Positions 41,710-52,389 of a DNA stretch of 64,000 nucleotides are shown one piece after another (the first letter of the stretch is position 1; each line of letters starts with the position of its first letter). The stretch spans positions 372,001 to 436,000 of the forward strand of contig JAPQWV010000412.1 of NCBI GenBank assembly GCA_027422505.1. Reading direction: 5' to 3'. The position numbers and the translations under genes were made by a program. This DNA comes from Craterostigma plantagineum. Taxonomy: Eukaryota > Streptophyta > Magnoliopsida > Lamiales > Linderniaceae. The notes under the pieces are model-generated. The model did not search any database, was not told the origin of the DNA, and was given only the letters and a program-made list of their open reading frames with translations.

Positions 41710-43873
41710 TCAAGCAGATTTTGGTACCCATCTAAGAATGGGTCCTTGCGTTTTAGATCTAGAGTTTATGCATGCATCTTTCATAGATTTATGTCCTAAG
41801 TCAACTTTAGATTTATCTATAGCTTCAATGGTTGATTTAGAAACCCAAATCTTTCTAATTCCTAAGGGATAACAGAAGGTAGTGCTTGCCCTAAGTTCTT
41901 GTTTTGTAATCCAGATTTTCTTAATTCCCAAAACTTTAGCTTTAGCTTCAGTCTTAGAGTGCTTTGACTGGATGCTTTTGTGATCTTCTCGTTTGTCAAA
42001 TTTAGAACTGGACTTGGGAGACGAATGGGCAGACTTTGTCTTTCTGTTTGTTTGAGTCTTCTCCTTTTGAGTTTGTGAGCCTAACTTAGCACAGAAGCAT
42101 TCGTCGTTCTTGATTGTACGTGCATTTGCTAATCTAAAACGAGAATTTAAGGCAAGTGCATCATCATAAGAATAGTGGGAATTAGAGAGCATAGATGTTC
42201 GTACAGGTTCAGAAAATGAAATCGTGGATGGAGATGTGGCAATGTTAGATTTAGCTTGTGATAGATGCCTACTATGTGAATTTGAACTTGATGCTCCAAA
42301 TTTAATTGCCTCCTTCTTTTTAAAAGAAGGGGCACAATTTTCAAATAATAGGTCGTCTCCTGTGGCTATCTCCTTTCCTTTCATTCTATTTAAAATTTTA
42401 CCTGTAGGTGCATGCGAGGATAAGTTGGTCCGCATTGATTTTCTCGATGCATTCTGCTTCCTTAATGTCTAGGCTTGGTTAGAGTTTCTATTTTAGACTC
42501 TGCTAGAGACATTTGTGGAGACGCTGAAGCTATAATGTTATTGATTTGTTTTTCGAGTGAGGAAATTATTGTCAATAGCACGTCATTTCTACCTGAAAAA
42601 CAATATTTTCAGACTCTAGGGTCGAGCGCAAGTCATAGATTTCCTTAATAACTGCTGGGATATATGCACTAGAGGGGCTGGATTGTGCTAAGTCACGGGA
42701 CGTGTTGTCGACTGTGATTGGTGTTGAAGGGGGAATAAGAGCATGTAAGTAGTCATCAGACAAATGTATTTCCCTTGTCTTGTAGCTATTATTCAATGCT
42801 TCATAGTCGAGTGGTATTTCAACTCCCGTCTTCCTATCTCCCTTAGTCTCCTCTATGGCATCAATTTCTGATGTGAAGGCCATTAATTTAGGCATGTTAA
42901 TCCCTAAATAGGTAATGTCATACGGATCATATGGGTTTAGGGATTTCTTCACAGCTGGGGTAGGGTTTGGAAAAAAGCCTAGACCTGCACGTGAATCGTA
43001 GAATTCTTTGTTAGGAGGTCCTCTATCTTTTTAATCCTAGCGCACAATTTTACGCGCTATTTATTTAGAAAATCGAACTCACATGTTTTATTGATTCGCT
43101 CGTCGTTGCAAGTTGTCAATTTAGCGTTTAGCTCGCTAACCCGTGTCTTCAACTTTACTATTTCAGCGTCACAACTGTCAATTTTGATTGCGCTACTTCC
43201 AGCAGGCAATCAAGATTACTGATCTCTTGAAGCTTCCTGAGCAGACATTGATAATTGTTATCAAACCGAGCTTGCAAGTCGTTGATTGTCCTCTCGTGAT
43301 CTACACATTTGCTTGTTGTTTGCTCGTAGTTTGAGACTTTGTTAATTAAGTCAACGCGTTTTGACGCTGATTCAGCTAAATTGGCTTCGGAATTAGCTAA
43401 ACTAGTTTCTAATCTATCTACGTTTTCACGTGTCATATCTAGATCGCTATAGTCTTAGCTAGTTCATTTTCTATTGACCTAAAATTGCTATGAAGAGCTG
43501 TGAATTTTTCTTGGAGTTCTAAATACAAAATGGGGTCTATAGATTCTACCTCCCTCTGAATATGCTTCCTCGTTTTTACCACCATCGTCTGCCTCCATGT
43601 CCTTTTGCTCCGATTTAGCTCCTTTCACTAGGGCTATTTTGGCTACATTTTCCTGCTTGCTTTAAGATGTTTTATCGGCCAGCTATCTTGTTCTGCCATC
43701 AAAGCTACTCCATCTTTTGTTTGCTTGATCCGACGTAATTTTCTGGAGTAGTACTCCTCAGCATTCTTTTTGGGTAGGTAGCAGTCTATAGCCGTGTGCC
43801 CAAGTTTGCCGCAATTATAACATTTGATTGGCTCGGAGTTTTTCTTACTATGGGACTTGTGGAAGTGTGTCAT
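41710..43873 (-). pseudogene. gag: CoE gag remnant: zinc knuckle, coiled coil, WVPKS tail
   Basis: Minus-strand blocks in order. A CCHC knuckle CYNCGKLGHTAIDC with YYSRKLRRIKQ and VALMAEQDSW (43643-43873) is very close to the CoA gag end. A heptad-type coiled coil (43158-43436) follows, then NMPKLMAFTSEIDAIEE (near 42890), which matches the CoC block. A 241-codon frame (41710-42435) with GIKKIWI and GIRKIWV repeats ends GPILRWVPKSA. Stops and frame changes separate the blocks. The N-terminal capsid part before the knuckle is missing. Confidence 0.75.
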
Positions 43874-43991
43874 TGATTGATGTGTGTGGATCCTTACGTG
43901 TGTGAGTGAAGTTTCGAGGATTAAGCTTCAAAAACTTTTGGTGTACACCGAAAAGTTTTGTGATGATTCCAAAAATTTCGAGAAAATGGCA

Positions 43992-44022
<31 letters not shown>

Positions 44023-44317
44023 GAATGATATGGTGCTCTCCTTATGTGAGCACCTGCTGATTTGGCACCGATTCGTGCCAAATCAGCATGCCACTTCAAC
44101 ATCAAATGTGATGTGGCATTAATAAACACATCTTTGGCGTTATAGATCGACACATATGATGCTGATGTGTCATGTTCACATCTTATGTGGCACTTGTTGT
44201 AGCTTCGGGCGATCACTGTAGCAATTTGGTACTGTAGCGAATCGGGCGATTGCTGTAGCTCTACTGGTACTGTAGCAGAATCGGGCGATTACTGTAGCAA
44301 TTTTGGTACTATAGCAG
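43874..44317. other. Unassigned stretch with (TA)n and strong hairpins
   Basis: Holds a TA simple repeat at 43995-44022, a 6 bp-stem inverted repeat at 44033-44053, and a perfect 14 bp inverted repeat TGCTGATTTGGCAC with a 6 base loop (44055-44068 and 44075-44088). GAATCGGGCGATT..CTGTAGCAATTTGGTACTGTAGC phrases follow to ~44317. It joins the CoE remnant to the Tat element; which element owns it is not clear. Confidence 0.5.
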
Positions 44318-45165
44318 ATCTTCTGGCTATAATCAAATTTGCATGGCGCCAAAAGATGAAGAGTTGACGGCCTTTCGCACACCAAAAGGGATCCATTGCT
44401 ACAAAGTTATACCGAATGGATTAAAAAATACGGGTTTCACATACCAGAGAGCAATGCAGAAGATCTTTGACGATATGCTTCACACGGATGTGGAATGTTA
44501 AGTCGATAATTTAGTTGTGAAGTCTAAAAGGCACGAGGATCACCTAAGTAATTTGAGAAATATATTCAATCGCTTAAGGAGATATCAACTCAAAATGAAT
44601 CCTCTCAAGTGCACGTTTGGTGTTTCCTCGGGAAAGTTTCCCGGGTTCATAGTGCGTCAAAAGGGCATCGAAATTGAGTAGACAAAGATAGATGCAATCT
44701 TGAAGATGTCAAAACCTCGTAACATCCACGAGCTCAAAAGCTTGCAAGGGAAGTTGGCATACTTGAGGAGGTTCATCTCGAATCTAGCCGGTCGATGTCG
44801 ACCTTTTAGTCGCCTCATGAAAAAGGGGTTACGTTCGAATGGGATGAAGCCTGCAACAATGCATTCGAAAGCATCAAATTATATCTAACAAATCCGCCAG
44901 TGTTGGCCGCACCCATACCAGAAAAACCACTCATCTTATACATAACTGCCCAAGAAAGCTCTGTTGGAGCCCTATTAGCACAAGAAAATGACAACGGGAA
45001 AGAAAACGCATTGTACTACCTCAGTAGGATGATGACAACCCACGAGCTAATGTATTCGCCAATCGAAAAATTATGTCTAGGGCCCATCTTCTCAATCCAG
45101 AAGCTCAAGCATTATTTTCAAGCTCATAGCATCTGCTGGGTGTCACGGCAAATCCGCTGAAATAC
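44318..45165 (+). pseudogene. pol: GyB reverse transcriptase and first RNase H, broken
   Basis: MAPKDEELTAFRTPKG and IPNGLKNTGFTYQRAMQKIF are the palm blocks. The catalytic YVDD reads stop-VDN at about 44500-44511, so activity is lost. NIHELKSLQGKLAYLRRFIS (near 44720) is the connection block. After a frame change the first RNase H starts near 44880 (NPPVLAAPIPEKPLILYI, then YYLSRMM, SPIEKLC and KLKHYF). Confidence 0.88.
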
Positions 45166-46106
45166 GTGATGTCAAAACCGGTGCTTTCAGACAGGCTTGC
45201 GAGGTGGTATTTACAATTGCAACAATTCGAAATCACTTATGTGCCTCAAAAGGCTGTTAAGGGACAAGTCTTGGCAGATTTCCTCGCTGATCACCCAATC
45301 CCAGCAGAGTGGGAGTTATGCCACGAATTGACCGACGAACACGTACTCTTGGTCGAAGTAGTTACCCCGTGGAAGATGTATTTCGATGGAGCTTCACATC
45401 AAGAAGGGGCCGAGCTGGAGTAGTATTTGTCACTTCCGATGGAGACGTGCTTCCTTATTCCTCCACTCTGACCCAAAATTGCTCGAACAATGTCGCCGAA
45501 TACCAGGCTTTAATTCTTAGACTAGAGATGGTTGTGGAGATTAAACAGAGACAGTTCACAATATTTGGCAACTCCAAGTTGATTGTTAGCCAGATAACCG
45601 GCTCATATGAAGTGAAGAAGCCAAAACTCCTCCCATATCGCAACTACGCCAGAAGACTGATAGGATATCTCGGGGAAGCGACAATAGAGCATGTGCCGCG
45701 ATCCAAAAACAAGCAAGCAGATGCATTAGCCAAACTCGCTTCGACTCTTTCAACGCCTCATGAGAAAACCCAAATACCTATCTGCCGAAATTGGGTCGTA
45801 CCACCCGATTTTGATGATGATAGTGAAGATGATAGTGCTACCGAGGAAGAAAATCACACCATTGAAGTATTTGAAGTGGAAGAAGAAGACTGGAGGCAAT
45901 TATTGGTCGATTACTTGGAACATGAAAAACTGTCCGATGACCCACGTCAAAGAATTGATGTTCGACGACGAGCACCTCGTTTCATCTTCTACAAAGGAAC
46001 ACTTTACCGCAGGTCTTCTGATGGTGTATTCTTGAGATGTTTAAATGAAGAAGAAGCTGGCCAAGCCATGGAGGAAGCTCACTCGGGAATATGTGGTGCT
46101 CATTAG
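45166..46106 (+). pseudogene. pol: GyB connection and second (archaeal-type) RNase H, frameshifted
   Basis: MMSKPVLSDRLARWYLQLQQ, DFLADHP and WKMYFDGAS lead into the second RNase H. A frameshift near 45410 moves to the frame with GVVFVTSDGDVLPYS and NNVAEYQALILRLEM. IFGNSKLIVSQI (the usual catalytic Asp is Asn) and QADALAKLAS follow. An acidic linker leads to the integrase N-terminus (GTLYRRSSDGVFLRC, EAHSGICGAH). Confidence 0.85.
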
Positions 46107-46321
46107 TCTGGACCAAAGTTGCACTTTCGCATAAAAAGGATGGGTTATTACTGGCCAACGATGGTTAAAGACTGCTTAGATCATGCACGACGGTGTCAAG
46201 CTTGCCAGTTCCATGCTAACCTCATGCACCAACCACCTGAGCCGCTTCACCCAACGGTTGCCGCATGGCCGTTCGATGCTTGGGGATTAGATGTCGTGGG
46301 ACCAATGACAAAGTCATCGGG

Positions 46322-49300
46322 TGTAATACCCGTAAAATATAATTACGGGATTTACGACTTAATTAGCAGTAAGTTAGAAATTTTGTTGAATTAATTAGTA
46401 TTTTTATGATACGATGCTTTTATGTTTTTAAATGACTTATGTGTCTATATGATTACGTGCTATGTGATTTATGATTCTTATGGGTGTTACGAATTATAAC
46501 TTACGTGATTGCATGAAGCATATTTTATTATTTTATGTGTCAACTTGATTTCGAAATAGATGCTATTAGGGTCACTAACCAAGTAGAAGAATTAATTGAA
46601 CTTAGAAAAGGTTTTATATATGATAGGAAGAGATGAGTTTTGATATATTAGAAGCTCGAAATCTTGAAATCTCGAGATATATAATTTTCAATAAGAGTCG
46701 ATTTCTAGATTAAAGTAATATAAATGTCGAAATTGGAAATGTCGAATTAAGGGTCTTCAAACTCAACAATTTCGATAACTTAGCTAAGAAAGAATTTCGA
46801 TACATATAAATCTCGAGATCCTTAGGTTTCGAAATCTTTAAACTCAAAATCCTTAAATCCCGAAATCAGGTGATGTTAGGAAAATGTCGAAAGAAGGGAT
46901 AAGCTTCAATAACTTAGCTAGGAAGGAAAATTAAAGCAGTGATAGAACCAATATAAAGATCGACTAAGTGTCGACGTCATCTACTAATTATCACACGTAA
47001 ATATACAAGGAGTACAAAGGAGTAAAAGATTTCATTTCCAAAACTATCGAAACTTACAAGCAGAAGGAGCTCAAATAAGCATTCACCCGTGAAAGCCACA
47101 GAGGGTATAATTCCTTACTTTAAATTCATGTTTTCATTCATTAAGTATGTTAGGGCCTTTAGTAGTACATCGGCTTGCATAATTTTGGGTTTTTAAACTA
47201 GAATTCGAATTAATGATTTTAGGGTTTTGATAAAGATTATAACGACCTTCAAACTGTTCTGAAAAAGTAGGTCTTTTAATCGAAGGTTTTGATTTGTATA
47301 AAAAGAGGGTTTTCGTATGATATAGCTTCTTCATGTCATAAATTTCACAGCAATATCAGTTTGTAGATCGATTCCGAGGGCTATGAATAAAGATATAAAA
47401 TGTCGAAATATTTAAGGATTGGAATATCGAAATATTGGTGTGAATGTCGACATCCATAGTATAACTTAGATTATATCGAAATCTAGTATTATGTGGGTAC
47501 CGAAATGTTATGTATAAGGTCGACATACCTTTCGATATTTTGTGCAAAAGCTCAATGTGCATCTCGACATTTTTATAAAAACGATCTATCTTGAAAATGA
47601 GTATCGACATTTTATTACAATTCTAATATGAAACCTCGACATCTTGAGTACAATGTCGAAAGTATGGTGTAACATCTCGACATTTTGCTACAATGTCGAG
47701 GTATACCTCGAAATTGTATTCGTAATACTTCAAGATTTTGCATAGCAATGTCGAAATTCTTGTTAGTAATAATGTCTAAATGTTTAGGATGGATGTCGAA
47801 ATATAAGTCAAACTAATGATAAGTATTATAATAGTTGTCCATGTCAATTGTATAATAGATTACGCTAAGTATAGGACAAAGAGACAACAAAGCAATTAAT
47901 TTATAAGAGATAAGTACTAGAAGAATTCTTTATATCTGAGGGAAGTCTCGTACTTGAGAATAATTGTTGAGACATGATAAGTATCAAATAAACCATCAAC
48001 ATCATTTGCTTACCCCTCAACGTCATTAGCTTATTTCTACCCGCAATAAAAGATGAAAATTGAGAAAAGCAGAGAACGAAAACCCTAAAATTATTATATA
48101 CAAATTCTCGAGAACTCAAAACACGGAGAGAAGAAGGGCTGAATTCTTTAAGCTAGGAGTGGTATGGAATCCTATCCTACTTGTACATTTAAATTCAGGG
48201 TTAGCATATTAAGATCTTGTATTACGTTTTAGAGAATAAAAATTAGTAGGAATGATTCTTTGTTAATAAGCTTATGCGATATCTTAATCCTAATTTCCGA
48301 AGCTATATGATATTCCAAACTGTTGTTGAACAAATATGGAATTTTGATCGAAGGTTGAGCTATAGTAGGGTTTCTCCAGATTTTTGGTCGTTTAAATGTC
48401 GAGATCTAATATACACTTTAGCTCGAGATTTATCCCAAGAGCTATGTCGAAAATTTTTAGATCTTTGTGTATTATGTGATCTCGAGATCTAATGTTTACA
48501 ATTTCGAAATCTCCTTTGGAAACCATGTCGAGAACTTACATTTTCTTTGTTTTGAAATATCGAGACCTAATATACAAGTGAGTTCTCGAAATCACATATA
48601 GATAAGAATGCCGAGATTCTTTGGTCTATAGTAGTGTGTATGTCGAGGTTTATTTTTGAGTAATGCCGAGATTTAAGTCACGAACAATTCGAGATTCTCA
48701 TGAATTGTAAATGATATCTTTTCAATTTAGGTCAAGTTCTAAATTTTAGGGTTTCGAAATTATAGAAGTCGAAACTAGGGTTTTCAAATTAAGCCAATTT
48801 CGTAAAATTATAACTAGACTAACAAACCCTAATTTTTATATGTTCCTATATTTAGGGTTTGAAGATTAGCGATTTACTGTACGATATAGCTAAGGATACT
48901 AGGTAAGTGGAAATCGCACTTACAACACATAATTATGTGTGTATGATATTATGTGTCTATGTGCCTGTCATGATTTTATGTGACTTCGATGTTTTCTATG
49001 TGACGTAAATTTACGTGATTTATGTGACGTAAATTATTTCATGAATATTGCACGCATGTTTATATGATTCATGGCATAATCACGTGCACGCATGACTAGT
49101 ATAAGAGTCAGGGAGATAGCGTGCATGAGTATAAGATCGCCGGTGAGTGATGTATATTTGCCGATATGGGCATTTGTGTCGACTCAATGATGAGTCACGA
49201 CTCTTCTATGCTACCACGGCGATTCACGAAGCCGAATTACCTGATTCACGAAAGGTAGGGGGAATACCCCGTAGCGGGAGATGCAACCTGGAGGGTGCGA

Positions 49301-50147
49301 CTCGAGGGTATGAGCGGCACCGAGGGAACCTCGAGTGTTGGCAACCTCGTAGTAAGCTACCAGTGAGAAGCGCCCGCGTGTCAGATCGCATTGGGATGGA
49401 AAGGCGCCTTAGGGTTAAACGAAATTTGTGTGCCCGGGTTAGCCTCTCAATGGGACGGCATTGGGATTGAAAGGCACTAGTAGCCTCTCAGTGTGGATCA
49501 CACTGGGATTGAAAGGCACTAGTAGCCTCTCAATGTGTACCGCATTGGGATTGAAAGGCACCATAGGGTTACGCACAGATTGAGTACTCGGGTTTAGCCT
49601 CCCAGTGTGTGTACTGCCACTTGTACCCTTAGGGGTTTGAGCTCTAAATGGTGCATAGTAAGATTGAAAGCCGAGGGCCCAAATATGTTATGAAAAGTCA
49701 AGAAGAATGTGAGAAAGGTCAGGAAGAATGTGAGAAGTAGATAGCATTGGCGCGGATGCCATCGCTATTTAGGTCACGTGCATTGCATGCATGATTTTCA
49801 CTTACTGAGCTCTATAAGCTCATTCCACGTTTTTATGTGTTGTAGGACCCCGCGATCACGGTACGTGATCATTTTCACGGCGAGGCCAACTTTTGAAGCT
49901 TCCGGGGGCTTTTGAGATGGAAGTGTGTGCATGGATGCGACCTCGTGGAGGCCCAGTAGATAAATTTATTTTGACCCGCATGCGCGCTTTCCTATGTAAA
50001 TAGGACCCATGATAATTTTGTAGGAACAGTTACGATTCCTTTTATGAAAGGAAAAATTTTATACGGAATTACGCACAATCTATTTCATTATTACGACATT
50101 AGTCGCGACTAGTGTAGAAAATAGTGGTGGAAGGCGGGGCTGCCACA
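46322..50147 (+). mobile_element. Solo LTR, chromovirus (Tekay/Del)-like, 3.8 kb
   Basis: Begins TGTAATACCCG and ends GGGGCTGCCACA, flanked by TCGGG (46317-46321 and 50148-50152), exactly restoring the integrase frame on removal. There is no coding sequence, primer site or polypurine tract inside, so it is a solo LTR left by recombination. The length, the TGTAATACCCG start and a CTTACTGAGCT..AAGCTC phrase near 49802 fit the long LTRs of Tekay/Del chromoviruses. Internal features are ATGTCGAAAT-type words over 46700-48700 and tandem repeats at 49380-49620. Strand cannot be fixed from a solo LTR; plus is assumed from the TG-start phrase. Confidence 0.85.
49380..49620 (+). repeat. Tandem ~41 bp units with stem-forming ends
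   Basis: Three core units beginning CCTCTCA and ending GGGATTGAAAGGCAC (about 49443-49566), with flanking degenerate copies. Each unit starts CCTCTCAATG and ends CATTGGGATTGAAAGG, so each can fold back on itself. Confidence 0.8.
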
Positions 50148-50699
50148 TCGGGTGGATACTCATACATTCTGGCCGGAACAGACTACTTTTCCAAATGGGC
50201 TGAGGTTGTTCCTCTAAAAGAAGTAAAAAAGGAAAATGTCGCTGATTTCATTCGCATCAACATTATTTATCGCTTCGGGATACCTCGCTACATCATCACT
50301 GATAATGGAAAACCATTCTGTAATAGCACGACAGATAAACTCTGCGAGAAGTTTGGGTTCAAACAGAGGAAATCATCTATGTATAACGCTGCCGCAAATG
50401 GACTCGTCGAAGCATTCAACAAGACGTTGTGCAGTCTCTTGAAGAAGATAGTGTCAAAATCGAAGAAGGACTGGCGCCAAAGAATTAATGAAGCTTTATG
50501 GGCATACCGAACTACTCACCGGACACTCACTGAATCAACACCTTACGCCCTCGTTTACGGACCCAAAGCCGTAATTCCGCTCGAACAACAAATTCCTTAT
50601 CTTAGAATGGTTATACAAGAAGGACTCACTATGGAGGAGAACGCGCGCTTACGTCTCGAAGAATTGGAACCCCGTGATGAAAAGAGATTTGACGCGCAA

Positions 50700-52379
50700 T
50701 GATCGCGTGTGTGTATGTTTAAGAAAAGGTTCGTGCGAGTACGTCAAGTAATAATTAAAGCGAATATATTATAACTAGAATCACGCGCGATAGGCAGTGT
50801 ACCTGTCGTTTGTAATATAGCTATAGTGAATATCCGAGTATCGAACACGAGGAATAAAATGAATACTAGTATTAACCTATCGACTCGATATTTAGCCTAA
50901 ATAAAATAGCAGGATTTGTTTATACTACGAACTAATTTAACAGAGCAACTTAAAGGATTGGAAGATTAAGGAAATACAACTAGAAATAATACGAGTGACT
51001 TAAGATGACAAATATGTGTTCGGGGTTCGAATCCCGCTGGGTGCTGTCGGCTAAGGCTACGGAATATCGCTCCTACGTGATTATCGACTAAATCGCAGTA
51101 ATTTCCTACCCACTCACGGATTTGCTATCGCCCTAAATGTTCGTGGGAATCGAAGTTTAGCGATTACTAGACGGCGAGGATCGAATATTTGCTGTCGCCC
51201 TAAACGTTCGTGGGAATCCTAACGTCTATGAACGGCCTAATCGTTATTTAGCTGTCGCCCTAAACGATGTACCACACATTCATATCAACACATAGACATA
51301 TTGAGACAAAGAAGCAATATCATAGAACGATAAACAGTCGAATACGCGTGTTCACGATTATCCTACGCCTTAACTACGACATAATCCAACGTTCATCTAC
51401 TCCCAAACACACAAGAGGATTAGCTACTCATATTAGGCAAAACAACAACGAGATTCAAAGGTAACAAGGATAGAGAACTCATAAAAACTTCCCTAAGAAG
51501 TGAATATGACGTTTCTGAGATGGAGCTCTCGTTCCTCGATCGACCAGGAGTGGCTTCGTTGTTGGATCGTCCCTTGAGCTTCTTCGAATCACGGGGCTAC
51601 TTCTAGTGTTCTTCCTCCTCTCCTTTTCTCTAAGTTTTCGTTCCTATGGAGTTCCCTTGAGTTCTGAGAAGAACTCCCTTTTTATGCTTCGAATTTGGGC
51701 CAAAACCCTGAAATTTGGCAAGTTCACGGCCACTTACTGGGCCTTCACGGCCGTGAACTACGCATTTAGGCTGACTTTTCGTCCTTTTTGAACCCTTCAC
51801 GGCCTCGTACAATAGGAGTCACGGCCGTGACGGCGGCTTAAACCCTAAATATTGACTTTCTGGAGTGAGTCACGGCCTCTAGCTTCGACAGTCACGGCCG
51901 TGACATCATGAAATTTCCTTCGTTGAGCTTTCTGCCTCAGTTCACGGCTTCTTGCAAGCGCATTCACGGACGTGGCCTTCTGAAGTTTCCTTTTCTGCCT
52001 CTTCACGGTCTCTCGCAAGGGATTCACGGCCGTGATTTGTCCCAGCGGTGAGTTGTGTTGATTCTGTCGCGATTCACGGCTTATTCCCTAGGTGTCACGG
52101 CCGTGACTCTTGAGATTTATGCTTCCTTAGCTTACTGCCCCCCTTGTTCACGGCGTCTTGCAAGGCGTTCACGGCCGTGACTCGTTCCTCGCAGCTTCAT
52201 ACTTGGCCATTTTGCGTCGTTTTTCGCCTCGTTTTCGTTCCTTTTCGCTCGATAACCGTTCGAAGGTCCTACAATATTTAAATAGGTTTAAATAGAGGCA
52301 TGAAATGCAGGGAATGACCAAAAATACTCTATTATAACCCAATAAATACAACAATAAACGTATTAAAATACGTTTATCA
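50700..52379 (-). repeat. 3' LTR of the Athila element
   Basis: Minus strand TGATAAACGTATTTTAATAC to CGCGATCA. Inside: a GGTTCGAATCC word (51024-51034), three copies of GCTGTCGCCCTAAACG (near 51127, 51199 and 51250), and an array of CACGGCCGTGA palindromes (51740-52185). Confidence 0.92.
51720..52185. repeat. CACGGCCGTG palindrome array in the Athila LTR
   Basis: Six full copies of TCACGGCCGTGA-type palindromes (near 51745, 51819, 51891, 52023, 52094 and 52170) and a variant near 51963 (CACGGACGTG), spaced about 70 bases apart. Half-sites (TCACGGCCT, TCACGGCTT and similar) lie between them. Confidence 0.9.
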
Positions 52380-52389
52380 AACCTCCCCA
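52380..52389 (-). other. Polypurine tract of the Athila element
   Basis: Minus strand TATGGGGAGGTT directly before the LTR start TGATAAACG. It is preceded by TTGAGGACAAGCAAAAGC, a phrase typical of Athila. Confidence 0.85.

Larger units (their letters stand above)
23920..44000 (-). mobile_element. CoE: minus-strand Sirevirus-like element without pol, split by CoC
   Basis: From its 5' side: a gag remnant with zinc knuckle and coiled coil (41710-43873), a protease-like stub, a long noncoding region (37324-41700), then across CoC the last ~330 bases, polypurine tract and LTR (23920-24591). CoC lies between 24591 and 37324 with the duplication AGTAG. Integrase, reverse transcriptase and RNase H are absent. 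Polypurine tracts of the GGGGGAG type are scattered on the minus strand (near 37376, 37531, 37727, 38308, 38814, 40940 and 41320). The right end is unclear: it fades between 43874 and 44317. Confidence 0.6.
44318..50699 (+). mobile_element. GyB: Tat-type Ty3 element, pol fragment, interrupted by a solo LTR
   Basis: Order is reverse transcriptase (starting inside the domain at SSGYNQI), RNase H, a second RNase H, then integrase, which is Ty3 order; two RNase H domains mark the Tat lineage. gag, protease and the N-terminal reverse transcriptase are missing on the left. A solo LTR at 46322-50147 splits the integrase, and the Athila element cuts the C-terminus at 50699. Frameshifts and a mutated catalytic site show it is dead. 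Confidence 0.88.
46107..50699 (+). pseudogene. pol: GyB integrase, split by a solo LTR and cut by Athila
   Basis: 46107-46321 holds the zinc-binding end (CQACQFHANLMHQPPE) and the start of the catalytic core (FDAWGLDVVGP with the first Asp, then KSSG). It resumes at 50148 after the solo LTR with GGYSYILAGTDYFSKWAEVV, the second Asp in ITDNGKPF and the Glu in NGLVEAFNKTL. It ends ENARLRLEELEPRDEKRFDAQ-like, cut at 50699. The stop at 50700-50702 comes from Athila LTR sequence. The longest part (50148-50699) has no internal stop. Confidence 0.88.

Noticed and set aside
49147..49470. 107-codon open frame in the solo LTR
   Set aside because: It overlaps the tandem repeats of the LTR and shows no protein pattern.
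51010..51060. A tRNA gene at the GGTTCGAATCC word
   Set aside because: No acceptor stem or cloverleaf can be drawn around it; only the B-box-like word is present.
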